Below, in pieces: positions 11,758-21,814 of a stretch of DNA of 64,000 nt. The translations under genes were made by a program, and so were the position numbers. Positions within the stretch are counted from its first letter, which is position 1. The number at the start of each line of letters is the position of its first letter. Below the pieces are notes generated by a model that saw only the letters and a list, made by a program, of their open reading frames with translations, had not been told where the DNA came from and did no database searches. The DNA comes from Mesomycoplasma lagogenitalium. GTDB taxonomy: Bacteria; Bacillota_I; Bacilli_A; Mycoplasmatales; Metamycoplasmataceae. Location: NCBI RefSeq assembly GCF_029854295.1, contig NZ_CP122979.1:682001-746000 (forward strand), in the 5' to 3' direction.

Positions 11758-12417
11758 TTAAAATTCATTTTTTATTTCTTTTGTTGTTTTAAAATGAATT
11801 TTTGCAACTTTTTCCAAATTTTCTAAACCGTAAATTTTAATAAATTCTTTAGCGGCTAATTTAACATCGCTTTTAGCTCCTAAAGGAAAGTTGAAATTTC
11901 ATAATTCCTGTTGCTCTTTCATTTTTGTTAACAAATAATCGCGAGCCAAAATTGATGCACATGCAACTTCCAAATATTTATCTTCTGCATGAGTTTCTAA
12001 AATTAATGGTGCTTTAATATTAAAAACTTGCAATGATGAATTAACTAATTTTGTTATATATTTTGAAATTGATTTTATATTAGAAAATTGATCTAAAACA
12101 ATTTCATTAATAATATTGTGTTTTTCTAAATAATTAATATTTTGCAAATGCAAAAGCATTTTAAGTTCATGAGCATTTAAATATTTATTAAGTTTATTAT
12201 AATTTTGTTGTGATAAATAACTAATTTTATAAATACAATTGTTTTTTAATTTATCAGCAATGGATATTATATATTCATCAGAGAGCTTTTTAGAATCCTT
12301 GATATTTAAACTTTTAATAAAATTTAGATTTTCTTCGGGAATAAAAAGTGCACAAGCAACTATTGGGGTTAAATAATCACCAACTCCAGTTTCATCACAA
12401 CCAACTCGATTATTCAT
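11758..12417 (-). CDS. rnhC: Ribonuclease HIII-like RNase H
   Basis: Type 2 RNases H cut RNA in RNA-DNA hybrids. The 219-residue product starts almost at once with VGCDETGVGDYLTPIV, containing the metal-binding Asp-Glu pair; the G-X-GD form and the GDY(F/L) context are typical of RNase HIII rather than HII (which has RGPLAGP). ILETHAEDKY and ACASILARDY supply later active-site residues. The usual N-terminal TBP-like domain of HIII is absent, as in other mycoplasma copies, so the distinction from RNase HII is not absolute. Its start overlaps the stop of the HAD gene (TAATG). Confidence 0.8.
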
Positions 12418-13331
12418 TAGGTAATTTCTGCTTCTTTTCCATCTCTAGATTCTCTTATTTTTCTAGATTTTTCAATTTCTTTAAGTGGATTTTTTAAGAA
12501 TTTTTTAATATAGAATCCAACTCCACCTTCTTTATTTGTCTTTTTAAGCACTACTGTTGCTAATTTTTTAACTCTTTGATCACTATTTCCCATAGCAACT
12601 GCAACATTAGCAACACGGAACATCGGAGCATCATTATAACCATCGCCAATACAAATTGTATGATCTGTTTCAACATGATAATATCTCATTAATAATGAAA
12701 CAACCTTAGCTTTATTAACTCCTACTGTAGTAATATCAAAAACTGGAGTTAGTCCTTCACCTTTTGATCAAGAAGAAAATTCACCTAAATCTCCATATCT
12801 ACGATCTAAATAAGTTTTTAATGCATAAACATCAGTTGTTGGCTTAACGTCAAAAACTATTCCAGTAGGTTTTAAAGGTAATCTATTTAAATTTAAACCT
12901 ACAGTAAATTTGGGTGTATCGTTAAATCCAAAGACTTTTTCAAGTGCTTCATCCCGTTTTTTTAATTGTACCCATCCAGGCCCTTCAATGGCGATGTTAG
13001 AAATTTCTTTTTTAACCTTTTTATCACCTAAAATATATAACATTTCATTTAAATTTAAATAGTGAATTTGCGGAATAAAAAATTCATCACTAGGATTATG
13101 AATATGAGCACCATTGTAATTTCCTACAACAGTATTTAATTCTAATTTATCATAAATTGGTTTTGTACTTCTTCAAGGTCTACCTGTTACGATACAAACA
13201 ACATGACCTAAACTTTTTGCTAATTTAATTGCATCAAGTGTATCTTGATGAATTTCTCCTGTAGCTGAATTAGATAAAACTGTTCCATCTAAATCCAAAA
13301 CAAAAAGAAATTTTTTTTCTTTATTTTTCAT
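12417..13331 (-). CDS. Cof-type HAD-superfamily hydrolase
   Basis: This 304-residue protein has HAD motif I near the N-terminus (LDLDGTVL, with nucleophile Asp), motif II IVTGRP and motif IV GDGYNDAPMF followed by AVAMGNS, the Cof/type IIB pattern. Such enzymes are phosphatases of sugar phosphates, nucleotides or cofactors; the substrate is not evident. Motif III Lys is probably in the segment before GYNDAP. It lies between cdsA and rnhC in a five-gene run, sharing TAATG with rnhC. A GAAAGGA site precedes the ATG. One TGA codes for Trp. Confidence 0.88.
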
Positions 13332-13343
13332 ATCATTTCCTTT

Positions 13344-14294
13344 CTATGACATACATACTAATAATATTGGAACCATCACAAAAACGACTAAAAAAGTCGA
13401 ATCAAAGCGATCCATAATACCACCATGCTCACCTAAAATCCGTGAAAAATCTTTTATTTTTATATATCTTTTAATAATTGAAAATAAAAGATCTCCTAAA
13501 TTGGAAGCGATTGGTAATAAAAAACTACTTATAAGTGAAAAAATTAATTTTCTTGAACTTGCAAGATCTTGAAAAATTGGATCAAAAAGTGGTGTTCAAT
13601 AAAATATACAAAATACAAAAATAAATGTGAAGATAAAGGCTATAATTGCCCCTTCTCAAGTTTTTTTAGGAGAAATTTTAGGTGCTAATTTTGATTTAAA
13701 AATTTTATTTCCTAAAAACTTACCTCCAAAAAAACCGAATGTATCTGAAACTCCAGCAATAAAACCAATTGCTAAAATTGCATAAACACTATAAACATTA
13801 AATAAATACATATATTTGGAAAACAGCGGAATAAAAGAAGATGAGAAAAATACAATAAAATAATTTAAAAAATTTCTGTTATTCGCTTTATCTAATAAAC
13901 TTACAAACATTAAAAACAAAAAGTAAACAACAATTAAAAATATTTCCTCATAAGACAATAAAATTGCTCTTTTAAATTCGCCAAGATTAAAATCTACATC
14001 ATTTTTGATAATATTAACAATCAGAGGGACTTTATTTACATTTACAAAAAATGGTAAAAAATAAATAATAATAGAGAATATTAAAGAAAAATAAATTATT
14101 CAATTTTGAACTTTAACATTTTTTATAACTTCATATAAACCATATGTTCCTAACGCAACAAAAAAAATAAAACCTATTATTCTTCCTGGTAAATAACCAT
14201 AATCAGTCGCAAAAAATATTGGAAATAAAATTGCAAAAATTAAAATAACTATAATTAATCTATTAAATACTTTATTTTTAGTAATATTTTTCAT
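13344..14294 (-). CDS. cdsA: Phosphatidate cytidylyltransferase
   Basis: CdsA makes CDP-diacylglycerol from phosphatidic acid and CTP, the branch point to phosphatidylglycerol and cardiolipin. The 316-residue membrane protein has about eight hydrophobic helices and the C-terminal family region: [26 protein letters not shown], and near the end [13 protein letters not shown] followed by [13 protein letters not shown]. The Trp of KKTWEGA is encoded by TGA. It follows frr by one base, in the conserved order pyrH-frr-cdsA. Confidence 0.95.
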
Positions 14295-14295
14295 A

Positions 14296-14847
14296 TTATA
14301 CAGTCATTAAATCTTTTTCTTTTTCGTTTGCTATTTTGTTAATAATTTCAATTTTTTTATCAACTATTTTTTGAACTTCGTCTAAATATTTTTTTTCTTG
14401 ATCTTCTGTTAAATCATCATCTTTTTTAATTTCTTTATTAACTTCTTGTCTAATTAATCTTATTCCAACTTTAGCTTCCTCAATTGATTTGGAAAGACCT
14501 TTAACTAATTCTTTTCTTCGATCTGTGGTTAAAGGTGGAAAAGTTAAACGAATTTGATGTCCTTCATTAACAACTTGAACTGACAAGTTGTGGGCAACAA
14601 TTGTGGAATAAATATCTTTAACAGAACCTAAATCAAATGGCTTGATTAAAATTTGCTGTGCCTGGGGTACTGAAATTGATGAAAGTTGTTCAATTGGAGT
14701 TAAAGTTCCATAATAATCAACTTTTATATATGAAACCAATTGCGGATTTGCTCTTCCTGTTGAAATTTTGCTCAATTTTTTTTCAAATGTATCAATAACT
14801 TTTTCTGAACGTTCTTCTAAATCTAATAAATATAAATCTAATTCCAT
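14296..14847 (-). CDS. frr: Ribosome recycling factor
   Basis: RRF with EF-G splits post-termination ribosomes. The 183-residue length is standard. Diagnostic segments are ISTGRANPQLVSYIKVDYYGTLTP (shown here only in part: STGRANP and YYGT..P), the central LSVQVVNEGHQIRL, and FPPLTTDRRKELVK. The C-terminal helix is lysine- and glutamate-rich as expected for the coiled-coil domain. It follows pyrH by one base and precedes cdsA by one base, so the three are probably translated together. Confidence 0.97.
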   Translation of the reverse strand: MELDLYLLDLEERSEKVIDTFEKKLSKISTGRANPQLVSYIKVDYYGTLTPIEQLSSISVPQAQQILIKPFDLGSVKDIYSTIVAHNLSVQVVNEGHQIRLTFPPLTTDRRKELVKGLSKSIEEAKVGIRLIRQEVNKEIKKDDDLTEDQEKKYLDEVQKIVDKKIEIINKIANEKEKDLMTV

Positions 14848-14848
14848 A

Positions 14849-15565
14849 TTAATTTCTCACCTTTGTATGTTCGATTTCGCCTTTTACTGCTCTAATAATT
14901 GAATTTTCTTCATTAATATTAAACACAATTAATTCGATGTTATTATCTCTCGCCATTGAAAAGGATGTAGAATCCATAACTTTTAAATTTTTCTTCAAAA
15001 CTTCTTCATAAGTTATTTCATCATATCTTTTTGCATTAGGATTAATTTTTGGATCTTCATCATAAACACCTGAAACATTGTTTTTACCAACAAAAATTAC
15101 ATTCGCCTTAATTTCTGATGCAAATAAAGTTGCTGCTGTATCAGTTGTAAAAAATGGTCTTCCTGTTCCTCCGACAAAAATAACAATTTCTTTTTTTGAT
15201 AAATTTCTTTGAGCTTTTTCATTAATGTAATATTCAGAAACTCTTTTATCTAAATTCATTGAAGATAGAACTCTTACTGTTAATCCTTCTTGCTCAAAAC
15301 CAGATTGCAGTGCAAGACCATTCATTACAGTAGCAAGCATCCCGATATAATCAGCTCTATTTCTTGAAATTCCGTTTTTTTCCGCTGATGTACCTCTTCA
15401 AAAATTTCCACCACCAACAACTATGGCGATTTCAATTCCCATTTTAATAACTTCTTTTAACTGTTTTGCTATTTTTTTTACGAGTTTATAGTCAATGGCT
15501 AAACTACTCTCTTTATTAGCTAAACTTTCACCAGAAAGTTTTAGCAAAATTCTTTTATATTCCAT
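14849..15565 (-). CDS. pyrH: UMP kinase
   Basis: PyrH phosphorylates UMP to UDP. The 238-residue protein has the amino-acid-kinase fold signatures: N-terminal RILLKLSGESL, VVGGGNFWRG (Trp from TGA), DYIGMLATVMNGLAL, and later FVGGTGRPFFTTDTAA and GVYDEDPKINPNA. Length is typical of the bacterial hexameric enzyme. It is the first gene of pyrH-frr-cdsA-HAD-rnhC, and divergent from the membrane-protein gene at 15727; the shared 160-nt spacer must hold its promoter. Confidence 0.97.
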
Positions 15566-15726
15566 AAACCACCTTGTTATTTATTTAATATAAATATTTT
15601 ATAACTTTTTTTAATAATTTATTATTTTTTTTGATAAAATTTCAAAAATTTATAAATTCTCAATAATTAAAGTTGTATTATTTATAATAATTAAGTAATT
15701 AAATTTAACTAAATAAAGGAAAAATA

Positions 15727-16410
15727 ATGACAATAGAAATCTTTTTTAAATATTTTTTTGCAATCATTGCACTTTTATTTTCAATTTCATATGCAACTAT
15801 TTACATAGTAAAAACTTATAAAGAAAAAAATCATAAAGTTGATTTAACAAACTATTTTATTTTATATTTTGCGCTGTTTTTTTGAACATTATATGGCACT
15901 TATTCTTATGAAAGAGAAATCATTATCACGATTTCTGGAATTTTACTTTTAATATTTTTAAGTATCATTATTTCTTTACTTTTGAAATATAAAAAATCAA
16001 GATGATTTAGTATATTTATTTTTTTAACAACAATTTTTATAATTACATTAATTGTGGTTTATGCCCTTTCATTTGCAAATAATTGAACCAGTTTTAATTG
16101 ATTAGTAATTGTTTATGGTTTTTTAGCAATTAATATGACTTACATAATTTTTTGAAAAAAAATTTATAACTTAATTAAAGTTAAAAAAATTGAAAATATT
16201 TTATTTATTAATTTAATAATTCAATTTATTATTAATACTTTTTGAACTTTATATTGATTAATTTTATTTTCAATTTCTTTAAATTTATCTTTTGATTTTT
16301 TCTATATTTTAATAATCCAAATATTAACTATGATAATTTATATATCACTTTTAACTTATCGAATTTATAATTGAAAAAATAAAGGAAATTTGATTAAAAA
16401 CAAAAATTAA
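15727..16410 (+). CDS. Integral membrane protein of unknown function
   Basis: The 227-residue product, with eight TGA Trp codons, consists of about seven hydrophobic helices separated by short basic loops (KTYKEK, KYKKSR, WKKIYNLIKVKK, YRIYNWKNKG). I do not recognise a family. An AAAGGA site precedes the ATG and a TATAAT-like box lies about 40 nt upstream. It is divergent from pyrH and its stop overlaps the end of dinB by a few bases in convergent orientation, so its 3' end lacks room for a separate terminator. Confidence 0.75.
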
Positions 16411-17645
16411 TTGATCTTTTTATTTTTGGCAATTGCAAAAGTTTTAACCGGATCGCTTTCTTTATCTTTAATTTTTTTTAAATCCGATGTTTTAATTAAA
16501 AGATTACTATTTTTTAAAGAATTAATTCTTTTAATTATCATTTCTTCTTTTGATACTTTTTTAAAATCATTTTCATTAATTAAATCCGTTTGCGAAAATG
16601 AAGGAACTAAATTATTGATTGATAAAATAATTGACTTAATTTCTTGTTCATATCACATTAAATTAAGCAAATAAATAGCATTATTATAAATGGTGTCAAA
16701 ATCATTAAAATATTTACTTGTTTTAACTTTTTTAAAAGTCTTTTCTTTTTCTTTAAAAAAGCAAGTTAATTGAATTTCGTTGGAAAATAAATTTTTAATT
16801 TTCATACTAGATGATAAATTAATTGAAATTTCTTTTAAATATTTTAATAATTCATCTCTTTCTAAGTAAATACTATTTTCATCAAATGTTATTTGATGAC
16901 TAATTGTTTTTGAATCCTCTTTTTTTCATTTAATTTTATTATCACCTTCTTTGGTTAAATTTTCAAGAATATCTACCCTTTTTTTACCTAATATTTTTTT
17001 TACAATTTCATTATTTTCTAGTGCAAATAAAAATTGCTTAATTGTAAAAATATTTAATTGTTTTAGCTTTTCAGCACTTTTAATTCCAACACCATAAAAA
17101 TTGTCAATTGATTGGGGTAAAATTTTACTTTCAATATCTTTTCTATAAATTATTTGAACATTAAAAGGCTTTGCTAAATTTGTTGCCATTTTTGCTAAAA
17201 ATTTATTATAGGAAACTCCTATACTTACTGGTAAATTTAAGCTAGTAAAAATTTGTTCTTTTATTTTTAATGCCATTTGATTTAGATCGTCATAATTTTT
17301 AGCATATTCACTAACGTCTAAAAAACATTCATCAATAGAAATTATTTCAATTTTATTAGTAATATTTTTTCTTAAAAAATCAAAAAATTTTTCTGATTCA
17401 TTAACATATAAATTATAATGCGGTTCGATAATAATGATATCTGGATCAATTTTAATTATATCTTTAATTTTCCAAGGTACTTTAACTCCTTTTTCTTTTG
17501 CCTCATATGAAATAGAAACAGCAATTGCATTACTTTTTTTATAAGCAATTGCAATTGATTTATTTAATAAATTTTTATTATTTTTTCTTTCCGCTGATAC
17601 AAAAAAAGAATCAATATCAATATGCATAATTATTTTTTTATTCAT
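16407..17645 (-). CDS. dinB: Y-family DNA polymerase (DinB/Pol IV type)
   Basis: This 412-residue protein starts with IIMHIDIDSFFVSAE (first catalytic Asp cluster), followed by AVSISYEAK, the second catalytic motif ISIDECFLDVS and SIGVSYNKFLAKMATN, then the helix-hairpin-helix FYGVGIKSAEKL. These are the palm and thumb motifs of translesion polymerases. The little-finger domain follows a TGA Trp codon at about 16924. It lies immediately behind acpP but separated by a strong terminator; its ATG is eight bases past the hairpin, so its promoter may be within acpP or it may depend on readthrough. Confidence 0.92.
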
Positions 17646-17652
17646 AAACCAC

Positions 17653-17684
17653 TAAAAAACGCAAGATTAACTTGCGTTTTTTTT
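17653..17684 (-). terminator. Strong intrinsic terminator overlapping the acpP stop codon
   Basis: A perfect AACGCAAG / CTTGCGTT stem extended by A/T pairs is followed by a T run on both strands. The loop contains the acpP TAA, so the upstream arm encodes the last residues of the acyl carrier protein. Confidence 0.88.
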
Positions 17685-17888
17685 ACTTTCTAATAATTTA
17701 ATAACATCACTAATTGTTTTTAAATTTAATAATTCTTCATCGGAAATTGTGATATTTAATTCGGTTTCCGATTCTGTTATAATCTCTACTAAATCTAGTG
17801 AATCTATTCCGATTTCAAAAACATTGCTATTATCATCGAATTTTCTTTTAGTAAATTTTTTTAATTTTGAGTATACATATTCATTCAT
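17667..17888 (-). CDS. acpP: Acyl carrier protein
   Basis: The 73-residue acidic protein contains GIDSLDLVEI; Ser30 is the expected 4'-phosphopantetheine attachment site. It carries acyl groups for membrane lipid synthesis. Downstream of the MG284-MG286-like genes it reproduces the M. genitalium order, where MG287 is the acyl carrier protein. Its last codons form one arm of an intrinsic terminator. It follows the upstream gene after an eight-base gap. Confidence 0.92.
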   Translation of the reverse strand: MNEYVYSKLKKFTKRKFDDNSNVFEIGIDSLDLVEIITESETELNITISDEELLNLKTISDVIKLLESKKNAS

Positions 17889-17896
17889 AACTATAA

Positions 17897-18334
17897 TTAT
17901 ATAGTATCATTGATTTTTAGATGATAATTTTTATAAAGTTTTTGGTCTTTGTCAATTCAAATAAACTCTACAATAACACTTTGTTCGCTTTTATAAAGAT
18001 AATTAAATTTTATATCACCATATGAAACTCCCAGTTTTTTAATAACATCAGAAATAAAAAAGCTAATCATTTTTTCAGAAATAACTGCTTTGTTATTTTT
18101 AATTTCAATTAAATCGTAATAATCTCTTGAGTTAATTTCGGGAAAAACATCTTTTTCAGAAAGTTTATAAAAATTATCTGTTGATTGATTAATTTCTTGA
18201 TTTTCTACTAAATATTCTTTTTTATTAATTATTAAAACAACTGAAGTTATAATTCCTAAAATAAAAATGCCACCTAAAGAATAAAAAAATCATTTTTTGT
18301 GCTTTTTAAAATAGTTTTTAATTTTTTTAATAAT
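17897..18334 (-). CDS. Single-pass membrane protein, MG286-like position; non-standard start or frameshift
   Basis: About 145 residues: a Lys-rich N-terminus, one membrane segment (FFYSLGGIFILGIITSVVLII), then a roughly 95-residue outside or soluble domain with a mixed alpha/beta look. No ATG, GTG or TTG lies between the upstream stop in this frame and the membrane segment; the best placed codon is ATT at 18334 behind AGAGGA. Alternatively one missing A in the A-run just upstream would fuse this frame to the preceding gene, giving one protein of about 520 residues. By synteny it occupies the MG286 position before acpP; function unknown. Confidence 0.6.
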
Positions 18335-19445
18335 CTTCCTCTTTTTTATAAAGTTGTTTTAATCCATCGAGAGATAAACTGTCATTAATAACGTATTTAA
18401 AATTTTTATTAGCGATTAAAAAATGCTCCATTTCACTTAATTCAGCCTGCGGATAAACTGCTATATAAAATTTAACTATTCCATTATCTTTATCCAAGAA
18501 TTTAGTATCAATTTTTTGCTTATAAATTAAATTAATATCTTTATAATCTTGATTAATATCTAAATTAATTTTTGGACTGATAATTCCAGAAAAATTATAA
18601 GGAATTATATAACCTCTTTTCGATTTATCGCTAACACCTTTAACAGTTTGTTTTTTATCAAAATCATAATATGTTTCATCAATAATTTTAATTTCACCAA
18701 TTACAGGTTTTTTATCAATAAATTCTTTTTCATTATTTTTAACAAAGGCTATTTTTAATTTTTCATTATTAAAAATAGGCAAATTTGAAACGCTTTTTGC
18801 TAAAATGTTTATGTCCCGTTCAACAATCTCTTCATCGTATATATCATTAAATGCTGTAATTTTAAAAAGAGATTCATTATGTTTTCCAGGGACTAATTTT
18901 TGCGAATAAAATGTTAAATTATTATAAAATAAAGCATCATATTCATTTTGAAAAACTTCATTAATTTTGTTAGCATAAGTTGAAACTCTAAAAGCTTTAA
19001 CGGTTTTAAATTTTAATTTTGTATCCACAAAAAAATCTTTTTCAAAATATTTGTTTTTTTCAATTTTAATTTGCGAAAGAATTAAATGTTCATTTTTATC
19101 TAATTCACTTGAAATAATTGCCATATTTTCAATTGCACTAAAGGGGAATTTTTCAAATTTTTTTGAATAAAAATAAAATGTTTCATAACTTTCATTATTA
19201 ATAGTCTTGGTTTCAAAAAACTCTATTGGTGTGTTATTAATTTGTAATTTCATCACTATATTTTTAGTAGTTTTTGAAAAATAAACAACTTTAATAAACA
19301 TTGTATTATTTTTAATGTTTCGTTTAATTTCAATAAATTGAACTTCATTTGCATTTGCAAATTGACCTATATTTTTATTTTTAATAATATTAATGACTTC
19401 CGAAACTTGCAAATCATCGTTGTTAATAATTACTTGATTATCCAT
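18327..19445 (-). CDS. Conserved mycoplasma protein, MG285-like position
   Basis: A 372-residue hydrophilic protein without an obvious signal peptide or catalytic motif. Predicted composition is mixed strand/helix with many Asn, Lys, Ile and Phe. The start at 19445 (MDNQVII) gives an eight-base overlap with the upstream gene; an in-frame ATG 24 bases earlier is also possible. It sits second in a run whose order matches M. genitalium MG284-MG287. The C-terminus ends in LYKKEEDY at an A-run where a single-base deletion would join it to the following membrane-segment frame. Function unknown. Confidence 0.7.
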   Translation of the reverse strand: MDNQVIINNDDLQVSEVINIIKNKNIGQFANANEVQFIEIKRNIKNNTMFIKVVYFSKTTKNIVMKLQINNTPIEFFETKTINNESYETFYFYSKKFEKFPFSAIENMAIISSELDKNEHLILSQIKIEKNKYFEKDFFVDTKLKFKTVKAFRVSTYANKINEVFQNEYDALFYNNLTFYSQKLVPGKHNESLFKITAFNDIYDEEIVERDINILAKSVSNLPIFNNEKLKIAFVKNNEKEFIDKKPVIGEIKIIDETYYDFDKKQTVKGVSDKSKRGYIIPYNFSGIISPKINLDINQDYKDINLIYKQKIDTKFLDKDNGIVKFYIAVYPQAELSEMEHFLIANKNFKYVINDSLSLDGLKQLYKKEEDY

Positions 19446-19773
19446 AAAAGTAAAATAAAAAATTATCAATTGCTGTAGTTACATATTTGTAATAAGTACT
19501 TTTTGATCAATGCTCTTGAAATCAATTTTTTGGACTATCTTCTAGAAACTCTTTTTTAATAACAAAGACATCAATCGGTTGTAAAAAACTCATAATTCTT
19601 TCAAAAGCAGAAAGTCCAGAATTAAGTTCTTTAGGAATTTTTATTTGTGTTTCATTTTTATGTTTTTGCAAATTTAATTCTAATTCTGATGAAAATTTAA
19701 TCTTTTTATAGACACTAACAATCGATTCAACTAAATTGCGTTTTTCTTTAAATTTTAATTTTTGTATTTCCAT
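19438..19773 (-). CDS. MG284/MPN403-like conserved protein
   Basis: The 111-residue basic protein contains no membrane segment. Two TGA codons near the end (about 19520 and 19505) encode Trp in the C-terminal segment FQEHWSKSTYYKYVTTAID. This Trp-rich tail and the position upstream of the MG285-, MG286- and ACP-like genes suggest the small MG284/MPN403 family, whose role is unknown. It is the first gene of this cluster, and its stop overlaps the next start, implying coupled translation. The link to MG284 is from synteny and size, not from an alignment. Confidence 0.65.
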
Positions 19774-20067
19774 TTAGTTCCTTTCGTTTTTTTATTTAAT
19801 TATTTTTATAAATAGACATAAACAGGGACTTCTAATATTTTCAATAAAGAATTTTAATATTTTATAAATTTTTATAAATTTAATTTTATTTTTTTTAAAT
19901 TGATTAGTGTTTACTATAATTATTTTAATTATTTGACTTTTCAATTTACTCATATAATTAAATGATAAATATTTTTTATAAATAGCGAAAAAATACGGAA
20001 AAATTTGGGAAAAATAGGCGATTTTTCCTAAAAAATAATATCTACATATACCAAGATTTTAGGAAAA
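19774..20067 (-). other. Intergenic region with candidate promoter and inverted-repeat element
   Basis: About 290 bases without a gene between the MG284-like gene and the aspS terminator. Reading the minus strand, a TTGAAA / AATTAT pair with 17-base spacing lies near 19930-19958, a plausible promoter for the acpP cluster. Further upstream lies the palindromic element at 19997-20032 listed separately. No other coding or RNA gene is visible. Confidence 0.5.
19997..20032 (-). repeat. Inverted-repeat element, copy 1
   Basis: The core TAGGAAAAATCGCC then TATTTTTCCC (minus strand) forms a palindrome with GGAAAAA/TTTTTCC arms around a GC-containing centre. A nearly identical element, differing at only a few of about 36 bases, lies at 27899-27942. 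Both are upstream of minus-strand genes in the same orientation. It might be an operator or a small mobile-element remnant. Confidence 0.6.
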
Positions 20068-20094
20068 TAAAAAACTAGAATTTTTCTTTCTAGT
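20068..20094 (-). terminator. Intrinsic terminator after aspS
   Basis: An ACTAGAA / TTCTAGT stem with a seven-base loop, followed on the minus strand by TTTTTTATTTT. It lies twenty bases beyond the aspS stop. Confidence 0.85.
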
Positions 20095-20113
20095 AATTTA
20101 TTTATTTTAAAAT

Positions 20114-21814
20114 TTAATTTTTAAGTTTTAAATAATATTCATCTAATTGTTCAGTTGATACTTGCGAAGGAGAATCAGAAAGTAAGTTTATTCCTTTAGA
20201 ATTTACCGGAAAAGGAATAACATCTCTAATTGATTCTGAATTTGTTAAAATCATAATTAAACGGTCAATTCCAAAAGCAATTCCCCCATGTGGTGGAACA
20301 CCATATTCTAATGAATTTAGGAAAAAGCCAAATTGTTTTTCAGCTTCTGATTCTGACATTGAAATAGTTTTAAACATTTTTCTTTGAATGTCTGTATCGT
20401 GAATTCTAATTGAACCGCCTGCTATCTCAAATCCATTTAAAACTAAATCATATGCTTTAGCTTTAGCGTTTTTTGGATCGCTATCAAAAGTTTTTAAATA
20501 TTGCTCTTGCACCATTGTAAAGGGATGGTGGGCAGCACTGTATCTTTTTTCATCTTCGTTATATTCAAACATTGGTCAATTAACTATTCATACAAATTCA
20601 TAACTGTCACTTTTTGCAAATTTATAGATATTATTCAATTCTATTCTTAATGCTCCTAATGATTGACAAACATTTTCATATTGATCACTAACAATAAACA
20701 GTGTTCCGCTATTAAATTTGTGTTTTGAAATAAAATTGTTTATTTTTGAAAAATCTGCAATTTTAAATGAAGAATTTGATATTTGATTATTTTCAATTGT
20801 TAAATATAAAAGACGATTTGCTTTATTTTTTCTAATAATTTCATCAAACTGCTTAAATTGTTGCTTAGAAATTTTTTCATTTTCTAAAAATAACGTTTTA
20901 GTACATTGATTATTAAATAAAAATTCTAAATTATCATTTAACTCATTTGCATCAATTAATCTATTTTCATATCTTAAATCAGGTTTATCGCTTCCGTAAT
21001 TATCAATTGCATAATCATAATCCATTTTTTTAAATGGAACATTTAAATTGATGTTTAATTTATTAAATAAATTTTGCATCATTTTTTCAACTAAAGTTTG
21101 AACATCATTTTCGTCAACGAATGACATTTCAATATCTAATTGAAAAAATTCATATTGGCGATCTTTTCTTAAATCTTCGTCACGAAAAACTTTGGCATAT
21201 TGATAATACTTTTCAAATCCAGCAACCATTAAAATTTGTTTATATAGTTGCGGAGATTGTGGTAAGGCGAAAAATTTTCCCTCTTTTCTTGTGGGAACTA
21301 AAAAATCTCTAGCCCCTTCAGGAGTTGATTTGGATAAAATCGGAGTTTCAATATCTATAAAATCTTGTTCATTTAAAAAATCTCTTAAATATTTAACAAC
21401 TTTATTTTTAAAAATAATATTATTTTTCAATTTATTTCTTCTTAAATCTAAAAAACGATATTTTAATCTTAAATCTTCAGAAACATTAATATTATCATTA
21501 ATATCAAAAGGTAATTCTTTTGATCTTGATAAAATTTCTATTTTTAGTGCATTTATTTCTATTTGACCAGTTTCTAAATCAAGATTATAACTTTTTCTTT
21601 CTACAACTATCCCTTTAACTTTAATCACATATTCTTTAGCGAGGCTAACATTAATATTTGTTGGATTAAAAACAACTTGTGTAATTCCCCAACGATCTCT
21701 TAAATCAATGAAATATAAATCCTTAAATTTTCTAATATTATGAATTCAACCATATAATTCTACTTCTTTATTTACATCAACTAATCTTAGTTGATTATTG
21801 TTTATAGATTTCAT
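20114..21814 (-). CDS. aspS: Aspartyl-tRNA synthetase
   Basis: This class IIb synthetase charges tRNA-Asp. The 566-residue product has an N-terminal OB domain ([22 protein letters not shown]), motif 2 around [23 protein letters not shown], and motif 3 [13 protein letters not shown] near the C-terminus, with HHPFTM before it. Trp codons are partly TGA. The bacterial insertion (GAD) domain is present but divergent. A GAGGAAAT site precedes the ATG, inside the end of hisS (13-base overlap), so hisS and aspS are co-transcribed, an order common in Firmicutes. Confidence 0.95.
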
